NCBI GenBank assembly: GCA_037892935.1
Contig: JAYXKI010000007.1
Span: 744,001 to 808,000 of the forward strand
Reading direction: 5' to 3'
Source of the DNA: Phlebopus portentosus
Taxonomy: Eukaryota; Basidiomycota; Agaricomycetes; Boletales; Boletinellaceae
DNA length: 64,000 bases
The notes under the pieces were generated by a model, which searched no databases, was not told where the DNA came from, and saw only the letters and a program-made list of their open reading frames with translations. The position numbers were made by a program, and so were the translations under genes. Positions 1-11,573 of this stretch are shown one piece after another (within the stretch, counting starts at the first letter, position 1; the number at the start of each line of letters is the position of its first letter).

Positions 1-1695
1 TCGTTCTCTTCCTCATAGATCTCTAAGCAAGAATATAGTTGCAAAGACCTTGGCGCACGAATGGCCTGCTTCACCGGCGCCCGGAGTCTGTCAGTTCACA
101 GGCTCCTCGTATACGTCAAGCTGCGGATTCAGACACGAACATGTCAGAGTCGGGTGACGGTGACGATGTGGATGGCCGTGTGGTGGAGCTGCGTTCCGTA
201 GTCGCCTATCTGCGCAAGGAGAAGGAAATCGTTGACCTTCAACTGGAGCTCTCCAAACAGGAGAATACACGGCAAAGGGCACAGATCAACCATCTCAGCC
301 CCAGGCTCTTGAGGAAACAAGGACGGCACTGTCAAATGTTCGTCCGTACCGTTATGCTTATCCTTACAATGCATACTAACGCTTTCAAAAGGAGCGTGAA
401 GAAGCGGCGAAGGCTATCACTAATTCTGCTGAGCATGCCGAACTGTTGGAGAGGATCAACCAACTCAACATTCTCCGTGAAAGCAACGTCACACTTCGTG
501 CAGAGAGTGAAGCACAAGCTCGCAAAGCACGCCAGCTTCAGACGACGCTCAATCACCTCCAATCGGAACTGAATCTGCTTAAAGAAGAAGTGAAGACGGT
601 CCGCACTGAGTTCTATGCCAGGAACTCTCAGATTCATGGAGACGAGAGCCGTCAACCGAAGGAACGGAATGCTCAGCTTCTTACGAAGGCAAGTTAACTG
701 ATCCGTATTTATAGTATTTATACTTGCAGGCTTATTGACGACGACTAGTACGATCGTATTGACCCGAATGACGTCCAAGCTCTCAAGGACGAGTCCGAAG
801 ACTTACAGATCGATCTCCGTAAGGCCGAGGAAGAGAAGACGGCTTACACTGCCGAGAAGGATGCACAGACTAAACTTGTTTGTTTGGCACACTTTTGAAA
901 CAGACGCTTCGCTGACCAACTGACCTTACAGCTTGAGGACATGCAGACTACACTCGCCGACTTCCGAACGAGATACTCGTCTCTAGGGAAAGAATCTCAC
1001 AACCGACTTGGGCAACTGAATCATCAGATTTCCAAGTTGAACGAGACTGTCGCTGAGCTGCGAAAGCAAGTCAAGGACCTGTCCGACGAAAAGGAACGCC
1101 TCGCCAGTCAGGCCGCAGCGGCGACATCATCGGATTCTCTGAAGACTCAACTGGCGGCTGCAGTCCAGGAGAAAGAGACGACGGCGAAGTTACTAGCCGA
1201 CGAAATGAGCAGAGTGACAAATGCTGCCGCTGATCACGAGGCTGCTTTGGTGAGTGTAACGAGTTTTGACTACCAGCAATAATTTCTTTAGATTTTGTCT
1301 AGTCCGCTTCCCGTGAGGAGAGGGACAAGTTACTCGCGGGGAAACACAAGCAGGGGCAAAAGCAGGCCGTGACCGCCGCTACTGAAAGACTGCGGGCTGA
1401 ACTGCAGAATCCGGAACCAGAGGCGACGAGCGCTCCGAAGGAGACTCCCGGCATTACCACCACCACTACTACCAATACGTCTATAGCGCCGGCTGATGAG
1501 ATGGGAGCTAGAGCTGCACCTGTAGTCGAAAAGGCCTCAGAGCCGGCGCCAGTGCCGGCCACTGGGACAACTCCCGTGGGCGCTACCGCTGATGATATTC
1601 TCGGAATACCACGCGACTTGCTCTTACCCGCGGGTATCGGTGCTTTGGCAGTCGCTATCATCGCCGTCTTCACCATCTCACGTCTCTCGGACTAG
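1..1695 (+). CDS. MLP1: TPR/MLP1-like nuclear-basket protein, 3' part (5' end outside window; apparent frameshift)
   Basis: The gene enters from the left edge and stops with TAG at 1693. Exons read to about 337, then 392-688, 749-877, 932-1249 and 1303-1695. The segment VVAYLRKEKEIVDLQLELSK followed by long heptad coiled coil resembles the TPR/MLP1/2 family, large coiled-coil proteins of the nuclear-pore basket that act in mRNA export and surveillance. The intron at 689-748 starts GC instead of GT. Two oddities are visible. Around 296-301 the frame breaks: two extra C bases separate NHLS from QALEETRTALSN, so the exon does not read through as sequenced. The C-terminus ends in a hydrophobic stretch (LLLPAGIGALAVAIIAVFTI) plus a short basic/polar tail, like a tail-anchored membrane protein, which is not usual for TPR. 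It could be a real variant, a decayed gene or a consensus error. Confidence 0.65.
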
Positions 1696-2634
1696 AGATT
1701 GAAGCGAAGCTCCGTGTCTGGGCTGAAGACGGAGAGATGCGAGATGCAAGAAGAACGGAAGCCTAAAGCCCGAGAAAACGATCCTCTCCTAAGTCTTGAG
1801 TAACAGGCACACAAGAACTACCACAATCTCTTCCACTTTTACCCGTTTCCCTGGTCTACTTCTTTAATTTGAAACATTCCTCTTGGAAGAGTTTGTTCTA
1901 GTATGTGAGAATCCGAGCCCCCTTTCTTCGATATTTCCTCTTTGTGGCCTTGAAACTCCTTACGCATGATTACCCCTCTTGGTCTTTAATACATTGCCTA
2001 ATGTTGCTATCTACATAACCCTCTCCACTCCGTCTGTACATATTATGCACTTATGCAAGTATGCATTGCCGTTTCGAGTCTGACCTAATTAGTCGGCACA
2101 ACAAATCACATATATGCACTTCAGTTTTGCCATGACAAGCTCCGTTTCTTGACTGTTGAAGAAATGATATGTCATGTTTATGTCTATATACAGAACATTC
2201 CGTACGGGCTTTGCTGTCATTCTTTTCACACATGCACAAACTTAATAGAAAAAAATGCATTTTGGTCATTTAGACAAAAACAGCAGAGAAGAAAAAGAGG
2301 AAAACGAGAACTTCTTTGTAAGTCCATATAGAAGAGGGGGTGAGGACCCTCATCATGCACAAAAAGCATGCGTATCATGAGAAGCCTGCAAAAGAGGGGT
2401 GGGGGAGAAGGGACAGAAGATGGGGAGGAAGAAAGAGTGGAAGGAGGACAACCGACTGGCGAGATGCCAATGCAAAAAATCACAAAGCATCAGCAAGAAA
2501 AAGAAAGAGGGGGCCAGAAAAAGCAAGTGGCGGATCATGGACAAGATGAAGTAGATGAAAGGCGGAAGAAAAAAATGTGGGGGCTTGATAGCAGTCTTTG
2601 CGTCTATGTAAAAATAAGAGGAGCTACCGTGTCC
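1696..2634. other. convergent intergenic region
   Basis: This is the shared 3' side of the TPR-like gene and the Ras-like gene. It has T-rich stretches after the first stop and a strongly purine-rich run around 2280-2580. Short open frames here look random and none has family features. Confidence 0.6.
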
Positions 2635-3556
2635 TTACATTATGATACACCGCCTCTTCTTTTCGTGCTCCTGTCGGAGCGGCGTCGAAGGATTTTGGTC
2701 TGGCTGCCTCGTCTGACGGAGCGCGCGAACGAGATTTGTAAAGAGTCGGTCGACATTGTGCGAAGTCTTTGCTGAGGTTTCCAGGAAGTCGCATCTGAAT
2801 GAGCGCGCCAGTGCTTCGCCCTCCTCGCGCGATACTTCGCGCTCGTACGTCTTGTCGCATTTGTTCCCAACTAGGACAAAAATAGGCTTGTTGTGCTTCA
2901 CGCGCAACATGAGCTGGCGGAATACCTCCAGCCGCTCGAATGTTGCCCGTGAAGCGATTGAATAGACCAGGATGAATCCTTGGCCTTCCCTGTGGGGACA
3001 ACGCAATCAGTCGATCGCAACGGATATTGACCTAGCAAGTAATGTCCAATTACGAACCGGACCCATTGATCACGTAATGTAGCATACTCCTCTAAATGAT
3101 TGCCATCAGCAGGTGCATTCAGACGATGAATTGTTTAGACACACCTTGTCCGGCCGTGTCGATAACCTCAACAAAGCACATTCTATTGTCGACCACCAAC
3201 TGTTTCCGAAATGCATCCTCAATTGTCGGATCATAACTCTAGATAACAAAAATAATGGTCAGTAAAGGTAATGGCATGAGATGAATCAGCAGTCCCTGGA
3301 GGTGGAGCTTAATGTACCTCTGGAAGGGAAGAATGACGTGGAAGTTCCAGCACGAGATCCAGAGCAGTGAAATTTCAGATAGGGAAGTATGTAGAGCATC
3401 ACACATACCAACAAAACAGTTCAGTGTAAACTACAGTATCCAATATGAAGTCAGACATACTCATTGAAGAAATACAAAGGATAGGCATACCTGGACGGCG
3501 AGGGCAGTCTTTCCGACACCTCCATCTCCCAAAACAGTCACACACCAAGAATCCAT
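2635..3556 (-). CDS. RSR1: Ras-family small GTPase, Rsr1/Bud1 (Rap-like) type
   Basis: Exons on the minus strand are 3491-3556, 3409-3430, a proposed 2-nt microexon 3318-3319, 3145-3238, 3058-3091 and 2635-2989, giving 190 aa. Visible motifs are the P-loop GDGGVGKT (residues 10-17), the effector region ending [23 protein letters not shown] (switch II), NKCD and ETSAK (guanine specificity), and a basic tail ending in CIIM, a CAAX prenylation box. These show a membrane-anchored GTP switch. The switch II context and tail fit Rsr1/Bud1/Krev, which marks sites of polarised growth. The start is the only ATG before the P-loop. The microexon supplies the last two bases of a Glu codon, giving the expected [11 protein letters not shown]. 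The alternative is one 165-nt intron with weaker sites giving FVGIYDPTIED. Confidence 0.9.
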
Positions 3557-4717
3557 TTTCTCAGCTGATCACGGTACAATGAAAGAGAAGACACAAAACA
3601 AGTAATTGGTTGAGATTGAAATGAGGAGAATGACCTGACACGGTAAAGAATGAGGATCAGTGGAGGGTGTGCCTGTTTTCTAGGTGAAAAATGATCAGTC
3701 ATGGGTGCCAAGTGAAGAAATCAGAACTAGAAGACACACACTTTTGAGCACAGGGTGGATGCGAGAGGGAAGGGGCAGGAAGGTATAGAGCTGGCCAGTA
3801 GCTGGGGGGATGGATGATGGGATGCAACTGACTTTACGCCATTTGACCAACCATCGCTCTCACTATTTGTATGGATGGGCAAGCGAAAGGAGCAATGCCA
3901 CGGACTCGGAGGCCGGTAGACAAGGGAAAAAAATGAGCGGAGTGAAAAGAAAAACGTACGCGACCGGACTTTATAACCAAGGCAAGCTTCTATTACTAAT
4001 ACAGACACTTGAAACACCACCTGAAACATCCCTTTTGTAACTTGACCACGAATAATTTTTATGATCTGAAAAGTCTGTAAACCCATGATTTACTCAGAAA
4101 AAAAATCATGCATTTCCGTAGTGTAGCTGTGGAGATATTGCTCAGATACTGCCCTTTTGGTACTGATCTGCACCTTCTTAAAAACATTCTATTCAATTAT
4201 TCGAGACATACCTTATCAGTGGACAAAACGAAAAGGATAGGAGATATCTATGCAATGGAAAGTACATCTGTGCAAATTCTTAAGTAAGAATACTGAATAG
4301 TTATTTTTAAATAAATTCAGGATGTCATCGAGACGGGTCTTCCTGTGCGATTTGCAAAAGTCACGTGATCTCTTTGCCAGGCACATCAGACCCGACATTC
4401 ACAGAGTAAAAGAGACCAAGGATGAATCAGATTTACAATAATTAACATGCTAAATATCAGATGGAGACACCCAGAACTCGAAATTTATTAAGCGTGAAAA
4501 ATTGTGTTTAATAGTGTTACGAGACTTCGGGCTGAAATGATGAATTAGACATAACAACTTATACACTCAACATTTCTGCTTGAGATTTTGTGCAGACAAT
4601 CACCGAAGATGACGTTTTCATGTGGTAACTTTTTTTTCAAATTAAATTTCGTAAATTTAGTAGAAAAGCAGAATCAAAATGCACTATCTCAAGGACCGGT
4701 CCATCATTGTGTATATG
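3557..4717. other. upstream region of the Ras-like gene, no gene seen
   Basis: This holds the likely promoter and 5' leader of the Ras-like gene, then AT-rich sequence. Open frames are short and show no recognisable motif. Confidence 0.5.
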
Positions 4718-5015
4718 TACAGGTGGTTCCATTAAGTCTCCGGCGCCCCGTTTTTGGAAAGCGATTTGCATGCCTTTTAAGGAAAACGAAATGCGTCGAT
4801 CAAAGTCTTCCTGTCCCGTGTGCATCTTTTTCACTGTGCTTTTTCACACATAGGATATCTGCTCACAAGTATACAATATTCAGAGGTACTTGATTATTAT
4901 TGTAGCATGTTCTACACAAGCAATGAGGAGGGGGATGGTAAATTTCTTTACTGTAAAATGGATGCAGATCACTTTCCAAAAACGGGGCGCCGGAGACTTA
5001 ATGGAACCACCTGTA
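4718..5015. mobile_element. MITE copy A with about 60-bp terminal inverted repeats, Tc1/mariner-like
   Basis: The left end CAGGTGGTTCCATTAAGTC begins at 4720 and its reverse complement ends at 5013. The arms match over about 60 bp with a few differences, and both are bounded by TA, the target duplicated by Tc1/mariner elements. The 298-bp length and the absence of a coding frame fit a non-autonomous MITE. A diverged relative lies at 20341-20614. Confidence 0.8.
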
Positions 5016-6178
5016 TATGTCAAGTTGAGTCTGCAAGGTCATGGTTGCCTCATACGCCTCACAAATAGCTTCGCCTGCTCTCTCTCTATTCTTGCCTTGT
5101 ACTCCTTCTCGACATGCAATATTATTTCAGAAAATCTTACGGACCGAACCTAACGGAGCCATGCTCTTTTGCTGTAGCTCCGGAATCGATTTATAAAGGA
5201 CACGATCATTTGTAATAAATTCGTTGATCGATGCCGGTTGGATAGCATGATGTTAGTCTTCGTCTGAAGGTATTGTCGGGTCCTGTAATCGACCCAGGGG
5301 GTTTCTTTAAATTACAGACCAATAGTGTTAAACTGCCGCTTCTATCGTGAGCATCCTATTCCTTCGGGGTCTTGCTTTTGATGGACGACAGGCAGTACTT
5401 GCTTTAAGATATCAATGCCAGCAATGTATGTATATAATGTGTAAGCTTAAAGTACGGCAAGAACTTCAGCAAACACATGGTCAAGGATGAGCAAAAAAAA
5501 ATCAGAGAATTCTAACTAATACTGATCAAGACTCAGTCGTCGGTCCGCATATAAAATATTACCTACGAGGGTGCCACATTATGCGAACTGGGGTAGATCA
5601 CGGACATTTTGTGCAGAAATGAACGCTGTAAGAACCACTACCTCTGTAAAAATGCAGATAAAAAAAATTTAAAAAGGAAATAAATAAATAAATAAATAAA
5701 TAAAGAACCTCAGCTCGGGCGCGGACGTTTTGGAATAGTGACAGTGGGCTTGTTCAGCTTCCCCATCTCAAATAAACTGCACAAATCAATGTCTTTTAGC
5801 TCGCATATATGTTCCTATAAATAGCACACATACATGGCTGGTTGTTTACGAAAAGGTAGAGATTGAAGTTCAAAGGAACTGTTCATATTGCTGACCAAAA
5901 TAGATCTGATATTGCCTTCCAGCCTGCAAGCCACGAGTACACCCTCGATCTGCTTCTTGATACGTTGTTGAAAGTTCTCCAGAAGAATCCCGTTATCTAT
6001 CCTGAAATCAATACTAGATAGTCATTTGAGTTGCACGTTGCAGGCTGTGCGCGATGTTAAACCAGTTCTTCCCACTCCCGAAGCAAACTTTTGATGATAG
6101 CCTAAGTTTGGAACACTTTTGAGCTCATATTGCCTCTCAAATAGGCAAATAGGATTTGACGAGCACAGCTTGGCACGT
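5016..6178. other. AT-rich intergenic DNA with a small unidentified coding-like fragment
   Basis: Mostly featureless AT-rich DNA. One stretch, 5904-6021 on the plus strand, reads as a plausible exon after a TAG acceptor (HEYTLDLLLDTLLKVLQKNP followed by VIYPEI) and stops at 6019. I do not recognise the family. Given the other gene fragments in this island it may be another captured piece. Confidence 0.3.
5677..5704. repeat. microsatellite (AAAT)n
   Basis: About seven consecutive AAAT/TAAA units form a simple tetranucleotide repeat. Confidence 0.9.
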
Positions 6179-6211
6179 TGCGCCGCTTTTTCCAGTGGAA
6201 AAAGCGTCGCA
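6179..6211. repeat. 33-bp palindrome family, copy 1
   Basis: TGCGCCGCTTTTTCC, a central AGT, then GGAAAAAGCGTCGCA: an almost perfect 33-bp palindrome. CACGTGAC follows within ten bases. The same palindrome recurs six more times in the island. Confidence 0.9.
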
Positions 6212-6639
6212 CTACAGTCACGTGACTTTAGCACAGCACAATTTTGTTTCTCATTCCTTTGAACACTCGCATTTCCTCCTCGATAGTCCTTCCCTACCAC
6301 GAAACAACTCAAATAGATATGGGATAGATATGCCATTGATTGTGATAATTTAATAATAAAAATTGAGCAAGGTGTTCAATGTAGAGAAATCATTCGCTAT
6401 CCAGTGGAGCGCTTTCACCAAAATGAATTTACCCGCACATTTTCAAGGTCGAGACAATCAAGTTTCACCTTTCATAGTATATTATCTGAATATTCGCCTA
6501 GATTTTTAAATTCAGTTGCGTGGTAAGTACATTTCGAATCGAGTGCTCAAAGAACAGGTAAATGACACATTTCTTTGGACAATCCGATAGTGATATAAAA
6601 ATGCTGAACACTTCTGTACACTAAGCATCCCCTTGGCAG

Positions 6640-6860
6640 AGCATATTGAATGTCATTGTGAGGTTATTGAAGGAATCTTCTTATGAGACGCCTTCTCAGA
6701 GCTTAAGCGGCTTGAACAAGATCTTCATATACGTCGAGCTTGGAAAAACAAGCTATGGGAGAAATTACTTTACGCCGTCTTCTTGGAACTGTTTCAGAAA
6801 GGACAGCCTGGATAAATCAGGGATAGAATCCAGAAGCACGCTCTTGATTGAGCATCAGAC
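6640..6860 (+). pseudogene. unidentified degenerate coding-like fragment
   Basis: One frame reads SELKRLEQDLHIRRAWKNKL and on to a helical, charged stretch (LLYAVFLELFQKGQPG), interrupted by several stops. The amphipathic, Leu/Lys/Glu-rich composition looks protein-like, but I cannot assign a family. It may be another relic of gene capture, or chance. Confidence 0.25.
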
Positions 6861-7220
6861 TTGGAAAACTCACACCATATACGGGAGTTACTCGTTTAGG
6901 CCTATGCCTTAGGTAGAGATTAAGTCGGATGAGTGCAATCTTCTCCAAAGCGTCAATCTATACCTCATGCATCAAACTTTACGACACTTCTGTATGGATT
7001 TTGCTTCCTGCTGACCATCTTTCATCTATCAATGGTGCTGGGAAGCACACAATAAAATATGTGCAATGCCGATTTACGTTTCCGTTTTAATATATTTCTA
7101 AAATAATGAAAGTTTTGTATAAATTGGGAGGGAACGCGATTGTACGTTCTCCAGGTCACAAGATAATTATCCACATCATACGCAGCTTTTCCGCCTCTTA
7201 AACCATTTATTCGCACAAGC

Positions 7221-7543
7221 ATGTCAAACCAGCAGACACCTCCCGCTTCCTACCAAAACACTTTTATCAATTATGATCCATCTTCACTGGCTGCGACAAA
7301 CGGAAGGCCACGTCGCCCTGTGCCATGCAGTTCTTGCAGGCAGGCAAGGAGAGGAGTAGGCATTATAGTTGAAAGTCACAGTGTTGGGATTGAAGCTATA
7401 AAATAGTGCCGCAGGCCACAGACAACGCCACCAACCACGTGTGAATGGTGTGCGAAGAATAACGTTTTATGTGAAACTGTAAGACCACTTCTGTAACTAA
7501 ATTTTTACTACTGATATACTTGTAGGTCAACGTCGGAAATTAG
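7221..7543 (+). CDS. 74-residue Zn2Cys6 zinc-cluster mini-protein
   Basis: Exons 7221-7355, 7407-7478 and 7526-7543 join in frame to 74 codons plus TAG. The product ends soon after a complete fungal Zn2Cys6 cluster, CSSCRQARRG then CRRPQTTPPTTCEWC and AKNNVLCE, with spacing C-x2-C-x6-C-x10-C-x2-C-x6-C, all six zinc ligands present. A basic RPRR precedes it. Normal family members are several hundred residues, with a dimerisation coil and a regulatory domain after the cluster; here only five residues follow. It could be a truncated transcription-factor gene or a stand-alone DNA-binding mini-protein that competes with full-length factors. Introns have GT-AG ends and typical sizes (47-51 nt). Confidence 0.55.
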
Positions 7544-8215
7544 TAGCACACAACAACGAACTACCGTTTTGCGTGATCTTTCGTGCGAATCAGCTGCACG
7601 AGCTATTAAACAAGGTCAACACTATCGGTGCTGTTCATTCTTTGTGATTGTCCAATGTAGCCGTTGTAGCCACACTAGGAAAAAACGGTTATAGCTTGAC
7701 GTCCCGGTTTTTTTTTTGGAGAGTGATCTGCGCGTACTTGACCTCCTATCGGCGTTTCTAATTTTCATTTCTGTTGATTTTGAACTCTGTAAGGTAAAGA
7801 TGCTATATGTTATAAGTTTTGAGAGTTTTTTCACGTTGTATTTTGTTGTGAGGAATAGCGTAAAAAAACCAGCCTGAGAATGCCTTCGGACCTTCTCTTC
7901 ACTAGAGTTCCTCGCAAGGAAACTCACGGTCGACAGTATCTAATTCCTTCTTGCACTTCTCTTTATGATTCTGGAGATAGAGGGGAATAACCTGCCAAGC
8001 AACTTCTTGACTTCACAGTAGTTGCTCCTCCGGTGTCATTTTCAGATCCCAGATCCATGGAATCAGTGAGATGACTAAATGATTCATTCATGCAATTTAA
8101 CCTTTGTCTTGCAATTTCTTGCAATTACAGGAATAAATCCAAATATTCACGACGTTAGTCAATTTTGAAATGGCGTAAATCCTTGTTCCAAAATGCAAAA
8201 ATTGATTTTTGACTG
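7544..8215. other. intergenic, no clear gene
   Basis: AT-rich sequence downstream of the zinc-cluster mini-gene. No continuation of a transcription factor is readable in any frame. Confidence 0.5.
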
Positions 8216-8248
8216 TGCGACGCTTTTTCCAGTGGAAAAAGCGTCGCA
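8216..8248. repeat. 33-bp palindrome family, copy 2
   Basis: A perfect 33-bp palindrome apart from the central base (arms TGCGACGCTTTTTCC and its complement), followed by TCACGTGACC. Confidence 0.9.
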
Positions 8249-8373
8249 GTTCTGTCACGTGACCTTATTTGGTTGCTGACGGACGTCAGTCAAGATGTAG
8301 CATCAGGCCCCAGATTGAAAGATACTTATCTGACCAGCGCTTATCTGACCAGTCACTGCATATTGGAGGTCCC

Positions 8374-8710
8374 TAACACATGCCTGTGTAGCCGTACGTA
8401 CCTAAGATTAAAAAATCTACGCACAAATCTGTTTTACATCACACAGAAAATTTGTGTAGAACAAGATACATTAGGAACACAGATATATGCATTTCTGTGT
8501 AGAAGACACAGAAAATTTGTGTAGAACAAGATACATTAGGAACACAGATATATGCATTTCTGTGTAGATCACCCAACATAAAAGTCTGTATAGTTTTGTC
8601 TAGCTGACGTGGTGCTTGATTAGATTTTGAGAGTTGATATATAAGAACTAGACTAGATTTGTATAATCGAACCATGTAAATCTACACAGATCTACGCGTG
8701 CGAGATTACG
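8374..8710. mobile_element. putative non-autonomous element with CTGTGTAG/CTACACAG ends, copy A
   Basis: It starts TAACACATGCCTGTGTAG and ends near ATCTACACAGATCTACG. A similarly arranged copy lies at 33298-33535 (TAACACATGTCTGTGTAG to CTCTACACGGATCTATG). Internal TGTGTAG/CTACACA words recur in both orientations. The element abuts the HSP70 fragment, and related CTACAC words reappear at 10790-10975 on the other side of it. No coding capacity is seen. The class is unknown to me and the boundaries are approximate. Confidence 0.45.
8441..8567. repeat. 62-bp direct tandem duplication
   Basis: The unit at 8441-8502 is repeated without visible change at 8506-8567, separated by three bases. Each unit has ACACAGAAA and TTTCTGTGTAG at its ends. 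The near identity implies a recent duplication. Confidence 0.9.
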
Positions 8711-8812
8711 AGTGACGTTCTCTTTGTCTCTTGCCACTACTGTCATGCCACTCTATCCACCCCCAGCACCTACAAATCATTTCCGTCCCTGCTTCATCCA
8801 CCTCATTCATGA

Positions 8813-9578
<766 letters not shown>

Positions 9579-10163
9579 GTAACTTGATGAGGAAACGTGT
9601 CGATTTTTCGGCACATACTGTCATCAAAACCTGGAACTTGACGAAGTTGGCGCGCCGAAGGGCATCGCCATGCCTCTCACGTGTCAAAAAAGAGGTTAGT
9701 AGGAAGAGCGTCTTGGCTGACGTGTGATTATAAATTGTTTGACAGTGACTCCGTACAATATCGCGTACTTACAAGAGCTCGTGCGAAATGGATCGAAAGA
9801 ATACCCTCGGGCGCGATGTGTGATTCGAGATACTGGGGAGCGTATAGATCTTCGGTACAATAAGCGTACGTACGGACGTCTTTGTCCAATATCAACTGAT
9901 GCCCTATTTGAGTGCGTGCCCGACCTATATGTTCATGTCTGAACTCTGACCAATTTTATCCAGGCTTTTGTCTCAATGTTTCCGTCGCTCCTCTGTACAA
10001 TGCCGACTTCCATGGTGATGAAATGAACATGCAGAATGTCGTATCACTTCTGCTTTGTGTGATCTCCGTGTAGCGTTCCTCAGAGCGAGGAGACTGGGGC
10101 CGAACTCAGTCAAATAGCGTGGGTCCTCAGGCAGATCATTTCGCTCCAAGCGAACAAGACCGT
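9579..10163 (+). pseudogene. RNA polymerase II largest subunit (RPB1) fragment inserted in the HSP70 relic
   Basis: Readable pieces include [44 protein letters not shown], then LNVSVAPLYNADFHGDEMNM and [20 protein letters not shown]. The NADFDGDEMN box is the metal-binding active-site motif of RPB1; here the first D is H. Frames shift repeatedly and the stretch between RYNKR and LNVSV is shortened or replaced. At least one intron (GTTAGT to ACAG, about 9695-9745) is retained before VTPYN. The piece lies between two halves of the HSP70 relic. Confidence 0.88.
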
Positions 10164-10700
10164 TGACTGCTATCCTCAAAGATGAGAAGAGCCAGGACCT
10201 CCTCTTGCTTGATGTTGCTCCTCTGTCGCTCCTCTGTCGCTCAGTATCGAGACTGCTGGTGGTGTCATGACCGCGCTGATCAAGCGTAACATGACTGTCT
10301 CAATGAAGAATCCGAGATCTTCTCGACGTACGCTGACGACCAGCCCGGTGTGCTTATCCAGGTCTATAGGGATGAGCGTGCGCGTACAAAGGACAACACC
10401 TTGCTCGGCAAGTTCGAGCTGTATCCCGCCTGTGTCTCGTGGTGTTCCGCAAGTTGAAGTCACGTTCGATATTGATGCTAACGGTATTCTCTGCTTCGGA
10501 CAAGACGAAGGCAAGTCGAACCGTATCACCATCACCAATGACAAAAGCCATCTGCTGTTGAGGAGGCTAACGAACACATGGTCAAGGATGTTGATCAATT
10601 CAAGGCTGAAGATGAGGCTGATGCCGCGTACTTGTCTGTATAAGTATAGTCTCGTCGTCAATGACAAGATGGCCTTCAAAGAATGTTTTCGATAATTGCG
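10164..10700 (+). pseudogene. HSP70 gene fragment, substrate-binding part
   Basis: The HSP70 relic resumes with [38 protein letters not shown], then [18 protein letters not shown] and [12 protein letters not shown] (substrate-binding beta domain) and a trace of the helical lid (AEDEAD). A short duplication of CTCCTCTGTCGCT near 10215 and several frameshifts disrupt it. Together with the first HSP70 part it forms one ancestral gene split by the RPB1 insert. Confidence 0.88.
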
Positions 10701-11573
10701 TAATAAAGCTATAAATAAATCTGCACAAATAGAAATCGGATTTTTGAATACTGTGCTAGAGCATGATGAATACACAGAAAATATAAGGCAAACTACGCAG
10801 AAATAACAGTGATGTACACGAAACTACACAGATGGTCTTTTTAGTAGAGCTATAACGGTCCGTGTTAAACCGTAAAGTTCAGAAACATACAATCTATCAG
10901 CGAATCCGTGTAGGTATGCTACAATTCCTATGTAGTCAGGTGTTTTCTTTAATAACAGCGAACTACACGGACACGCGATAATCGCGCGTCAATATGCAGT
11001 GAGTGCTAATGATGAATGCCCAAACATTTTAGTCTGATTTATTGAAGAGGGACAATCCATACTTCATACATGTGCATTTTGGACCCTTGATCTGGATGGT
11101 CTTCCCATCTCAATGATGATCTTTTAGTAATTGATGCTAAATGCTCTTTATGGTTGAAGCTGTATAAACTTAAAAGAATACTACATATATCCGAGCAAGA
11201 TGAGAGACTCCCATTTCGGAGGAGTCATATGTAGATTTTTCGCGCCTCAAATAACAACGCAAGTGCCAATTTAGAATACTATTCAGCTTCAGAGATATCT
11301 TGTACTTTCTAATAATTTGATTTCGAGGTTCAATACTTTGGTCGCTCGAAAAACTGAAACAAATATTTAAATAATTAAAAAATCATTTAGTGCCATTAGA
11401 TTCAGCCAAAACGGGGTATATTTGATGATATAATCACACGGATCACAGCATCAAGAATATATATCGTGTAATGCAAGCAGATGCTCGGTGAGGTGCTTTA
11501 TATGAAGATCGCGTATGTGTACTCTTTAAATTGTTTTCTTTCTTGAGCCACTGATTTACCCTTTTCTTTTTAG
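10701..11573. other. AT-rich noncoding DNA between gene relics
   Basis: No gene is visible. Words such as ACTACACAGATGG and AACTACACGGACACG at 10790-10975 echo the ends of the putative element at 8374-8710. Confidence 0.4.

Noticed and set aside
37..572. Uninterrupted 177-codon reading of the first exons as one small protein
   Set aside because: After residue 90 it runs through an intron and out of the coiled-coil frame. The spliced frame with ERINQLNILRESN is clearly the coding one.
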